DNA of 7,383 nucleotides from Chloroflexota bacterium. Its GTDB lineage: Bacteria > Chloroflexota > Dormibacteria > CF-121. The position numbers and the translations under genes were made by a program. Location of the stretch: positions 1-7,383 of the forward strand of contig VBFF01000103.1 in the NCBI GenBank assembly GCA_005889285.1, given 5' to 3'. The notes beneath the pieces were generated by a model. It was not told the DNA's origin. It worked only from the letters and a program-made list of their open reading frames with translations, and ran no database searches. Positions 1 through 5,718 of the stretch are shown in pieces; positions within the stretch are counted from its first letter, which is position 1, and each line of letters begins with the position of its first letter.

Positions 1-573
1 GGAGACGACGCCCAGCGAGACGCTGCCGTCGAGGCCGAGCGGCGAACCCACGGCCAGCACGGCATCGCCCAGTTGCGGCCGGAATGCCGCAATGGGAAGC
101 GCGGGATAGCGGAGGCCGATGTGGACAATGGCCAGGTCATCGCCTTGCTCCACCCGCGTGATGATGCCTTCAATAGTGCGGTCGCCCTGGCGGACCTGCA
201 CGGCGACCTCGCCGGCAGTCCATGCCTCGGCGACCACATGGAAGTTCGTCACGACGTCCGACCCGCCCACCCCCGCCTGCGCCACCCACCCTGAGCCGAG
301 CCCGTGCCTGGTGGCCACGGTGACGACCGATCGCTGGACCTCTTTTGCCATGGCGCTCCAATCGGTCTGGCTAGCCGCCTGCGCCTCGAGCGCTCTCACG
401 CGCGTCTCGAGACTGGCGATTGATTGCTGGTCGGCTCGTGGTTGCGAGCCGTTGGCGCCTCGGTCGCGGATCGTCAAACCGACGCTCAGCTGAACGCTGA
501 GGAGGAGGACGCCGGCGAGGCCGAGCAGCATGATGCTGCGCGGCCCCCGCCAACGCCGGTACCCACCAAGCAT
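1..573 (-). CDS. HtrA/trypsin-like serine protease, membrane-anchored, C-terminus cut off by window edge
   Basis: The first 191 residues of a trypsin-fold protease of the HtrA/DegP type are visible; the reading frame is open to base 1. After a basic N-terminus (YRRWRGPR), a hydrophobic segment at about residues 13-35 should act as a signal anchor that places the protease outside the cytoplasmic membrane. A short heptad-like stretch follows (about 47-68), then the protease domain from about residue 72. Two of the three catalytic residues are visible: His112 in VVTNFHVV and Asp146 in GDDLAIVHI. The downstream GDAVLAVGSPLG segment is typical of the family. The nucleophile motif (GNSGG type) and any PDZ domain lie outside the window, so activity cannot be confirmed. 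The ATG at 573 is 8 nt after the stop of the upstream gene on the same strand and has only a weak ribosome binding site, which suggests an operon with translational coupling. The fold call is firm; the exact subfamily is open. Confidence 0.85.
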   Translation of the reverse strand, partial: MLGGYRRWRGPRSIMLLGLAGVLLLSVQLSVGLTIRDRGANGSQPRADQQSIASLETRVRALEAQAASQTDWSAMAKEVQRSVVTVATRHGLGSGWVAQAGVGGSDVVTNFHVVAEAWTAGEVAVQVRQGDRTIEGIITRVEQGDDLAIVHIGLRYPALPIAAFRPQLGDAVLAVGSPLGLDGSVSLGVVS

Positions 574-581
574 CCCGGCGC

Positions 582-1211
582 CTAGCTCGCGCCCGCTCCC
601 ACCGCGGCCTCCGCCTTGCCGATCGAGAGCAACGCTGCGTCGAGCTTTTTGGCGCCGTCTTTGAGTTTTCCGAGATCGTCATTGTCGGCGCCGGTGATGA
701 ATTCCTGGACGGCGGCAATCGCGGCGCTCAGCCCATCGCGCAGCGTGCCGTCTGCGTTCGTCAGCTCCGGCGGTACAGTCGCGGCGGCCCGGTGGGCCTG
801 AAACGCCTGAAGATCGGTCAGCGTCTGCTGCGCGGCTGTCCGGCACGGGCCGTACCCGGAACAGACGGCCATCGTCCCGTAGTCGGCAACGGCCTGGCCG
901 CCCTCGGCGGTGACGAGACGCACGTAGTCCGACGTTACCTTGCGTGTCGCCGCGTTTGCCCTCGCCGTCGTGAGTTCGCCGCGGGTGATCGCGAGCGTTT
1001 GCTGGGTCGTCCCCAGCTGGTGCCGGGCGGCGTCACGCTGGCCGATCGTCGACCAGAGGACTCCGCCGAGCGTCCCGGACGCGATCACTCCGGCGACCCC
1101 AATCGCCACAGGCAGTAGCCAGCGACGCTGACGTCGGACCGGAACCAATCGCTCCCACGCCGGCGGCGTAATGGCCGGGGTGATCGTATCGATCGCTTGG
1201 TCGATTGACAT
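582..1211 (-). CDS. Single-pass membrane protein of unknown function, first gene of the protease operon
   Basis: This 209-residue protein matches no family I can name. A short N-terminal part (1-31) ends in a basic cluster (RRQRR, 26-30) and is followed by one hydrophobic helix (about 32-54), so the N-terminus should be cytoplasmic and the rest extracytoplasmic. Residues 57-90 are Ala/Gln/Thr/Arg-rich and look helical or coiled-coil. A Cys pair, Cys117 and Cys123 (CSGYGPC), could form a disulfide outside the cell. The C-terminal third is Ala-rich and probably helical. The ATG at 1211 is chosen over an in-frame start at 1280 because AAGGAGGA sits 6 nt upstream of it and the extra 23 residues look non-native. 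The topology resembles that of anti-sigma factors, but the cytoplasmic part, about 31 residues, is too short for a standard anti-sigma domain. The tight link to an HtrA-like protease suggests an envelope role, as partner or substrate; this is inference. Confidence 0.75.
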   Translation of the reverse strand: MSIDQAIDTITPAITPPAWERLVPVRRQRRWLLPVAIGVAGVIASGTLGGVLWSTIGQRDAARHQLGTTQQTLAITRGELTTARANAATRKVTSDYVRLVTAEGGQAVADYGTMAVCSGYGPCRTAAQQTLTDLQAFQAHRAAATVPPELTNADGTLRDGLSAAIAAVQEFITGADNDDLGKLKDGAKKLDAALLSIGKAEAAVGAGAS

Positions 1212-1217
1212 CGCTCT

Positions 1218-1225
1218 TCCTCCTT
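1218..1225 (-). promoter_or_regulatory. Strong Shine-Dalgarno that fixes the membrane-protein start at 1211
   Basis: The minus strand reads AAGGAGGA followed by AGAGCG and then ATG. The 6-nt spacing is good and supports the start at 1211 over the longer in-frame start at 1280. Confidence 0.8.
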
Positions 1226-1271
1226 GCACGTGAACGTTGACGCAGCTCACGGTATGGGGTGGACGCCGCAA

Positions 1272-1292
1272 TGTCGTCATCGGAATTACTGA
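1272..1292. promoter_or_regulatory. Copy 1 of a shared intergenic element (candidate promoter or operator)
   Basis: The plus strand reads TGTCGTCA, then TCGGAATT, then ACTGA. A second copy with the same three blocks and the same total length of 21 bp lies at 4636-4656. This copy lies in the divergent region between the membrane protein/protease operon (minus, start 1211) and the LAL regulator (plus, start 1355), about 60 and 62 bp from the respective starts. On the plus strand GGAATT resembles the GGAA-type -35 of ECF sigma factor promoters. On the minus strand the element reads CAGTAA, 6 nt, TGACGACA. I cannot tell from two copies which strand it serves, or whether it binds sigma factor or a repressor/activator. 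Confidence 0.45.
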
Positions 1293-1340
1293 GCGTTAAG
1301 CGACGGTGACGGCATCGTGATGAAGGGTTTAGGATTGCCC

Positions 1341-1352
1341 AGGGAGAGGAGG
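1341..1352 (+). promoter_or_regulatory. Purine-rich ribosome binding site of the LAL regulator
   Basis: AGGGAGAGGAGG lies just upstream of the ATG at 1355. The last AGGAGG is only 2 nt from the start codon, so the earlier AGGGAG (1341-1346) may be the functional pairing site. No competing in-frame start nearby has such a signal. Confidence 0.65.
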
Positions 1353-1354
1353 GC

Positions 1355-3868
1355 ATGCCCCAGGCACCGATCTGGGAGCGCGACGGGACTCTGGGGGCGA
1401 TCGAGCGCCTATTGTCCGCAGCCCAGGAGGGCCGCGGGCGAAGCCTGTTCATCGTGGCGGAGGCGGGCCTGGGCAAAACCACGATGGTCGAACGCGTCTA
1501 CAACGCTCCGGCGGGCTCCTTTCGCATCGGGGTCGGGCGGGGGGACGCCGCCGAGTCGAGCCTTCCCTTCGGCACCATCGACCAGGCCCTGCGCGGGCTC
1601 GGCTTCCGGCGTCCGACGGACGCGAAGTCCGTCCGGCAACCGCCGCTGCAGGCACGCGCAACCCGCCTCTACGCCGCCGAGCAATTCCTCGAAGGCCTGC
1701 CCTCGCCCAGCCTGATCCTGCTGGATGACCTCCACTGGGCGGACGAGGACTCCCTGGCGCTGCTGTCCTTCATCTGCCGGCGGATCGGCAGCCTGCCGAT
1801 CGCCCTGATTGGGACCCTGCGGCCGTGGCCCCCATCGGCGCTCAACATGCTGGCGCCGCTGGTCACGAACGGTGATGCCACCGTCGAGCAACTGATGCCG
1901 CTCACCGCCGGCGCCGCCGCCGAGATGTTGAACGAGCGGGCCGGTACCACGATCTCGGGGCCGTCCGCGGAACGCGCCGCCGCGATGGCCGCGGGAAACC
2001 CGCTGCTGCTCGAGCAGATCGCGAGCAGCGTGCGCCGCGGCCAAGGGTTGCCCGAGGCCGACAGTGACGGAGCGCCCGCGACGAATGCCCTGCTTCGCGC
2101 CAGGTTCACCGACGTCGCCGCTGAAGGCATGCGTTACGCGCAGGCGGCGAGCGTGCTCGGAACCCGCTTCCGGCCGATGATCGCGACCGCAATGGCCGAG
2201 CTGTCCGAGGAAAACGGCGATCGGGCACTCGAGGCCCTGTGTCGGGGAGGCGTCTTCGACACCAGCACACCCGGCTGGGCGCAGTTTGCCCACCCCCTGC
2301 TGCAGCAGCTGGTCTACGACGAGATTCCGGCTCCCCTGCGGGCGCGCTGGCACGCGCGTGCCTTTCGTCTGCTGGTTGCCGCGGGGGCCGACACCGACGA
2401 GTCGGCCGAACACGCGGCCCGCTCGGGAGCGATCGGTGACCCGGACGCGATCCGCGTGCTGGCGCTCGCCGGCCGGACCGCACTCCGCGAGGGAGCAATC
2501 GCCCGAGCCAAACAGCGCCTCGAGGCGGCCGCCGGGCTCGCCGGCTCCCGCGCGGATGCCGCCCTGCTGCTCGACCTCGGCGAGGCGCTGCTCGATAGTG
2601 GCGACGGACGCGGGGCGATTGCCGCGGCCCGTCGTCTGCTCGACCTGTCCGACCTGACGGATCCGCAGCGGATCGCCGGCCAGCGAATCCTCGGCCGGGC
2701 GCTCTTTACTCGGGGTGCGCACGCAGAAGCCGCCGACGCCTTCAAGGAGGCAGTTACCACCGCGCTTCGCTCGGACCAGTCGGAAGCGGTGCGGGCACTG
2801 CTGGACGCGGCCTTCATCGCCTGGCCCAGCGGAGGCCCGGCACTGGCGACGCCCCTGCTGGAACAGGCCCGGGAGCTCGCCACCGAGAGTTCGCCGCGGC
2901 TCCGGTTGCGGGCCGACACCGCCTGGGCGTTTAGCGCCTTCGTCGGCGGTGACCCGGCCGGCATCACTGTGCTCGAGGGTGCGGTTCGCGAGGCACTGGC
3001 CAACCCGGAGGCCGATACCACCGACTTCGCCTGGAGCTGGGGAACCCTGGGAACGTACGGAAACATGGCGAAGTGGACCGAGCGCTTCGCCGACGCGACG
3101 CGTGCCTATGAGATCGGCATGCAGGCGGCCGAGCGGATGGGGCTGCCGGTGGCGATCGCGGCGGTCGCGGTCATGCACGGCGACACCTGCATCCGGACCG
3201 GCAGACTGCGCGAGGCGCTCGAGCTCGCCGACCGCGCTACCATGCTGGCCGACCTCGCGCCGGAGCGGGCGTTCTGGGCGGCCATCATCCATGCCTACAC
3301 GCTCGCCGACATGGGGCGAATGGAGGAGTCCGCGGAGTGGCAGCGGCAGGCAACCGCACTTGCCGAGCCGGACGACCAGTGGGCCGGGCATTTGTGGCTG
3401 CTCCACACGGAGGCGGTGCTGGCGATGCACGACCGTCGGACCGCGGACGCCTGTGCGCTGTTCGATCGGCTGCGGGTCCTCGCCGACCACCTGCAGATAC
3501 TCGAGCCGTGCATCGTCCCCTGGTCGGGCGACGCCATTGCGGCCTACCTTTACGGTGGTCGCGTCGGGGACGCCAGGGGCGCCTGCCCTGCCGCTTTCCA
3601 CGCGTCGTCGCCCTCGGCAGCCGGGCGGCGTTCATCGAGAAGAGCGATCCGCCGGCGAGCCGCCGCCTCCTCGACGAGGCGATCGGCCTGGCGACGGAGA
3701 GCGGGATGCCGTTGCTGGAGTCGCGCCTCCGCTACCGGCTGGGCGCCCAGTTGCGGCGATCGGGCCAGGACCGGGCGGCGCGGCCGCTCCTGCGACGCGC
3801 GTTGGAGCTCGCGGAGGGATGCGGCGCGGAGGGCTGGGCGAAGAAAGCCCGCGCCGAGCTCACGCTAG
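1355..3868 (+). CDS. LAL-family (AAA ATPase) LuxR regulator, ATPase and helical-repeat part of a frameshifted gene
   Basis: This is the N-terminal portion of a large ATP-dependent LuxR-type transcriptional activator (LAL/MalT-like, STAND ATPase). It opens with the usual WERDGTLGAIERLL lead-in. Walker A is at residues 35-42 (AEAGLGKT, Lys41). Walker B is at about 119-128 (SLILLDDLHW), followed by ADEDSL. Residues from about 330 to 740 are Ala/Leu-rich helical pairs of the TPR-like type that act as the sensor/scaffold in this family. Genuine family sequence ends near residue 740 (about base 3574, after YLYGGRVGDAR). Residues 741-837, up to the stop at 3868, are Arg/Ser/Ala-rich out-of-frame read-through. 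The family's C-terminal segment and HTH continue in the next frame over (3574-4128). As the sequence stands, the product would be an 837-residue ATPase with a nonsense tail and no DNA-binding domain. Joined across the break it would be about 924 residues, the usual size for a LAL regulator. Its ligand and target are unknown. Confidence 0.85.
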   Translation: MPQAPIWERDGTLGAIERLLSAAQEGRGRSLFIVAEAGLGKTTMVERVYNAPAGSFRIGVGRGDAAESSLPFGTIDQALRGLGFRRPTDAKSVRQPPLQARATRLYAAEQFLEGLPSPSLILLDDLHWADEDSLALLSFICRRIGSLPIALIGTLRPWPPSALNMLAPLVTNGDATVEQLMPLTAGAAAEMLNERAGTTISGPSAERAAAMAAGNPLLLEQIASSVRRGQGLPEADSDGAPATNALLRARFTDVAAEGMRYAQAASVLGTRFRPMIATAMAELSEENGDRALEALCRGGVFDTSTPGWAQFAHPLLQQLVYDEIPAPLRARWHARAFRLLVAAGADTDESAEHAARSGAIGDPDAIRVLALAGRTALREGAIARAKQRLEAAAGLAGSRADAALLLDLGEALLDSGDGRGAIAAARRLLDLSDLTDPQRIAGQRILGRALFTRGAHAEAADAFKEAVTTALRSDQSEAVRALLDAAFIAWPSGGPALATPLLEQARELATESSPRLRLRADTAWAFSAFVGGDPAGITVLEGAVREALANPEADTTDFAWSWGTLGTYGNMAKWTERFADATRAYEIGMQAAERMGLPVAIAAVAVMHGDTCIRTGRLREALELADRATMLADLAPERAFWAAIIHAYTLADMGRMEESAEWQRQATALAEPDDQWAGHLWLLHTEAVLAMHDRRTADACALFDRLRVLADHLQILEPCIVPWSGDAIAAYLYGGRVGDARGACPAAFHASSPSAAGRRSSRRAIRRRAAASSTRRSAWRRRAGCRCWSRASATGWAPSCGDRARTGRRGRSCDARWSSRRDAARRAGRRKPAPSSR
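3571..3583 (+). other. Frameshift site inside the LAL regulator gene
   Basis: Family-like sequence switches here from the frame of the ATPase (ending GRVGDAR) to the frame of the C-terminus (beginning RLPCRFPR). A run of four G at 3576-3579 sits exactly at the switch. Adding one G would join the frames as GDARGRLPCRFPR, so a one-base deletion or a base-calling error in the G run is the simplest explanation. From memory, LAL proteins usually have several more residues between these blocks, so a slightly larger deletion is also possible. I see no XXXYYYZ slippery heptamer for programmed -1 slippage. Confidence 0.75.
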
Positions 3869-4128
3869 CGCACGGGCGGCAAAGCAATCGCCGCGAGGAG
3901 CCGGACGCGCTGACCGACGCCGAGCTGCGGGTCCGCGCGCTGGCCGAGCGAGGAGTCAAAGCGGCGAAAATCGCCGCCCAGCTCATCGTGAGTGTCAACA
4001 CGATCGAAACTCACCTCCAGCACATCTTTCGCAAGCTCGGCATCAACTCACAGCGAGAGCTGATGGCATTGGCGCGCGCGCGTGATGAGCAGTCTCCAAA
4101 CGGAGGCGACCGACCGCCCGATAAATGA
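3574..4128 (+). CDS. C-terminal part of the LAL regulator with LuxR/GerE helix-turn-helix, out of frame with the ATPase part
   Basis: This segment continues the LAL regulator in the neighbouring frame. It has a last helical repeat region (LPCRFPR, then SRRLLDEAIGLATESGMPLLESRL and AARPLLRRALELAE), a short linker, and a complete LuxR-type HTH at about 3910-4071. The HTH runs from LTDAELRVRALAERGV through KIAAQLIVSVNTIETHLQHIFRKLGI to NSQRELMAL. The NTIETHLQHIFRKLG stretch is the classic recognition helix and following helix, so the DNA-binding domain itself is undamaged. There is no start codon at the break. If translated on its own, the best start is ATG at 3706, with GGAG 6 nt upstream, giving a 140-residue HTH protein. 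The 3' end overlaps the sigma factor gene on the other strand by 86 bp. The domain call is firm; whether it is expressed separately, fused by a correct genome sequence, or dead is not decidable here. Confidence 0.8.
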   Translation, partial: QGRLPCRFPRVVALGSRAAFIEKSDPPASRRLLDEAIGLATESGMPLLESRLRYRLGAQLRRSGQDRAARPLLRRALELAEGCGAEGWAKKARAELTLAHGRQSNRREEPDALTDAELRVRALAERGVKAAKIAAQLIVSVNTIETHLQHIFRKLGINSQRELMALARARDEQSPNGGDRPPDK

Positions 4129-4606
4129 GCAACTTTACCGCCGGCTCGGATTTCCCCATGATCTGCGCCGATTCCTTGAGGCTGCGGTCCTCGCCGAAAC
4201 GCAGCCGCATCGCGAGCCGCTGCTGCCGAGGCAAGCGTGCCACCAGCCGCCAGATGTCGTCCACCTCGAGGTGGCGGATCGCCGAGGTCTCCACCTGGGC
4301 GTCACGGTCCGGCAATCCCTCCGGGAGTTCGCGGCTCTCGGGCTCGTGGCGAAAGTGATCGGCCACCGCGTTGGCGGCGATCCGGTAGAGCCAGCAGGCG
4401 AAGGGCCGCCCGCGAGCCTGGTAGCGGCTGATGTTGCGCAACGCCTTGATGAAAACCTCGGCCGTTACGTCTTCGGCGGCTGCCGCGTTATGGAGGCGTG
4501 CGTAGACGTAACGGTAGACACCGGCAAGGTGCCGGTCGTAGAGAACGCCAAAGGCATCGGGGTCAACCTTCGCCCGCTCGACGAGAAGCTGCTCTTCTTG
4601 ATCCAC
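4043..4606 (-). CDS. ECF-type (group 4) sigma-70 family RNA polymerase sigma factor
   Basis: This 187-residue protein has only the two domains of an ECF sigma factor. Region 2, at about 17-87, includes FGVLYDRHLAGVYRYVYARL for core binding, AAAAEDVTAEVFIKAL, and FACWLYRIAANAVADHFR for -10 recognition. Region 4, at about 117-171, includes LPRQQRLAMRLRFGEDRSLKESAQIMGKS and EPAVKLLIYRAVGRLR, the -35-binding HTH. A 16-residue tail follows. It directs RNA polymerase to a small regulon, usually in response to envelope or other external signals. The start is GTG at 4606; an in-frame stop lies 4 codons upstream, so no longer form exists. The ribosome binding site is weak. No anti-sigma gene follows: the gene ends inside the convergent LAL gene. 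The element at 4636-4656, about 30 bp upstream, recurs before the membrane protein/protease operon and could be an autoregulated promoter. The ECF subgroup cannot be assigned from the sequence alone. Confidence 0.9.
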   Translation of the reverse strand: MDQEEQLLVERAKVDPDAFGVLYDRHLAGVYRYVYARLHNAAAAEDVTAEVFIKALRNISRYQARGRPFACWLYRIAANAVADHFRHEPESRELPEGLPDRDAQVETSAIRHLEVDDIWRLVARLPRQQRLAMRLRFGEDRSLKESAQIMGKSEPAVKLLIYRAVGRLRLETAHHARAPMPSALAVS

Positions 4607-4635
4607 AGCCGCAGCCTATGGCCGAAGCCGGACGT

Positions 4636-4656
4636 TGTCGTCACGGAATTTACTGA
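4636..4656. promoter_or_regulatory. Copy 2 of the shared intergenic element
   Basis: The plus strand reads TGTCGTCA, then CGGAATTT, then ACTGA. It differs from copy 1 (1272-1292) only by the loss of a T after TGTCGTCA and the gain of a T after GGAATT, so the distance between the outer blocks is the same. It sits between the divergent sigma factor gene (start 4606) and the polytopic membrane protein gene (start 4726, or 4675 if the non-ATG start is used). It is very close to the sigma factor start, which would give a short 5' leader if it is a minus-strand promoter. Confidence 0.45.
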
Positions 4657-4660
4657 TTGC

Positions 4661-4667
4661 GAAGGAG
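4661..4667 (+). promoter_or_regulatory. Strong Shine-Dalgarno upstream of the membrane protein with no ATG behind it
   Basis: GAAGGAG is followed 7 nt later by CTG (4675), which is in frame with the membrane protein and has no stop in between. The GTG at 4726 used in the annotation has only a weak upstream signal. The motif may therefore mark a rare CTG start that adds 17 residues. Confidence 0.4.
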
Positions 4668-4725
4668 TTGACCGCTGATCAAGACCCGGGCGCTGGCCTT
4701 CGAGCTGATTCACGATCGCGGATCC

Positions 4726-5718
4726 GTGCTTCCGCCTCGTGGTTTCGAGGGGACCGTGGTTGCGCTGTCCATCTGGCTGATGGCGGGTGCCTACCTGGAC
4801 GCCTGGGCCCACCGCCACCTGACAAAGCTGGAGACCTTCTTTACCCCATGGCACGCCGTCCTCTACTCCGGGATGCTGGCGCTGCTGATCTTCCTGGCGA
4901 CGACCGCATTGCGCAACCAGGCTCGCGGCAACGAGCCCGATCGGATGCTGCCCACGGGATACGGGCTCTCGCTTGTTGGGTGCGCGCTCTTTGGACTTGG
5001 CGGCGTCATCGACATGTTCTGGCACCTCCGCTTCGGCATCGAGGTCAGCCTCCAGGCGCTCATCAGCCCACCGCATCTGCTCTTGATGGCGGCCCTTGGC
5101 CTGATCGTGACCGGTCCGCTGCGGGCCGCCTGGAAGCGGCCCGGGCTGCGTGCCCCATGGACAGCCGTGATCTCGGCGACGCTGCTGCTCTCCACCTTCA
5201 CGTTCTTCGACCAGTTCGACCAGCCCCTCGTCAACACCTGGCCGGCGAGCGAGGTGCTGCCCGCCAGCGCCCGTTACGCGCAAGAGCTCGGCATTCTCGG
5301 CATCATGGTGCAGACCGCCTTACTGACCGGCGTCATCCTCTACTTGCTCAGCCGCTTCACGCTGCCCTTCGGCAGCATCGCGCTGATCGCGGGACTGAAC
5401 GGCGCGTTGCTGGGGTCGCTGGAACAGAATTTCGACCTGATCGCGGTCGCGATCGTCGGTGGGCTGCTGGCGGACGTGGTGACGAGATGGCTCAGGCCGG
5501 GACCACGGCGGGTCATCCCGTTGCGGGTCGCCGCCTTCATGGGGCCGGTCGGCGTGTCCTCCCTGTATCTCGTCGCCCTGCAGATGACACGCGGCATCAA
5601 CTGGCCGTTCAACCTGTGGCTGGGATCGATCCTGGTGTCCGGTGCGATCGGCTTCTTACTCAGTTACCTGGCCGTGCAGCCCGAACGACCCGACATGCTG
5701 AGCGAACCCCGCCAGTAG
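4726..5718 (+). CDS. Polytopic membrane protein with conserved-looking histidines, function unknown
   Basis: This is a 330-residue integral membrane protein with about 10 predicted helices, starting near residues 9-25, 40-62, 78-98, 112-131, 143-162, 184-210, 217-233, 239-258, 265-288 and 295-320. I recognise no named family. Polar residues cluster in or beside the first four helices: Asp25, His29 and His31 (DAWAHRH), Glu36, His43 (TPWHAVLY), Asp96 and His100 (DMFWHLRFGIE), and His117 (SPPHLLL). Such a set could bind a metal or haem or form an intramembrane active site; this is inference. The GTG at 4726 is the first standard start after the in-frame stop at 4669, but its ribosome binding site is poor. 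A CTG at 4675 has a strong one and would add 17 residues. The gene ends 63 bp inside the convergent amidotransferase gene. It is divergent from the ECF sigma factor gene and shares with it the intergenic element at 4636-4656. Confidence 0.8.
   Translation: MLPPRGFEGTVVALSIWLMAGAYLDAWAHRHLTKLETFFTPWHAVLYSGMLALLIFLATTALRNQARGNEPDRMLPTGYGLSLVGCALFGLGGVIDMFWHLRFGIEVSLQALISPPHLLLMAALGLIVTGPLRAAWKRPGLRAPWTAVISATLLLSTFTFFDQFDQPLVNTWPASEVLPASARYAQELGILGIMVQTALLTGVILYLLSRFTLPFGSIALIAGLNGALLGSLEQNFDLIAVAIVGGLLADVVTRWLRPGPRRVIPLRVAAFMGPVGVSSLYLVALQMTRGINWPFNLWLGSILVSGAIGFLLSYLAVQPERPDMLSEPRQ

Noticed and set aside
1212..1280. Longer start of the bitopic membrane protein at 1280
   Set aside because: It would run into the shared element, and a strong ribosome binding site fits ATG at 1211.
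3571..3583. Programmed -1 ribosomal frameshift
   Set aside because: No XXXYYYZ slippery heptamer, and I see no obvious downstream pseudoknot; a missing G in the G4 run is simpler.
1409..3601. 730-residue open frame on the minus strand opposite the LAL regulator
   Set aside because: It is Gly/Arg/Gln-rich with no domain pattern, spans the antisense of clear AAA-ATPase coding sequence, and is explained by GC-rich third positions that remove antisense stops.
2715..4085. 456-residue plus-strand open frame inside the LAL regulator
   Set aside because: Its translation is Arg/Pro/Ser-rich without recognisable domains; both other frames supply the family sequence (ATPase part before the break, HTH part after it).
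4129..4678. Plus-strand open frames over the sigma factor (4082-4678 and shorter ones)
   Set aside because: They are antisense to a gene with both sigma regions 2 and 4 intact and show no domains of their own.
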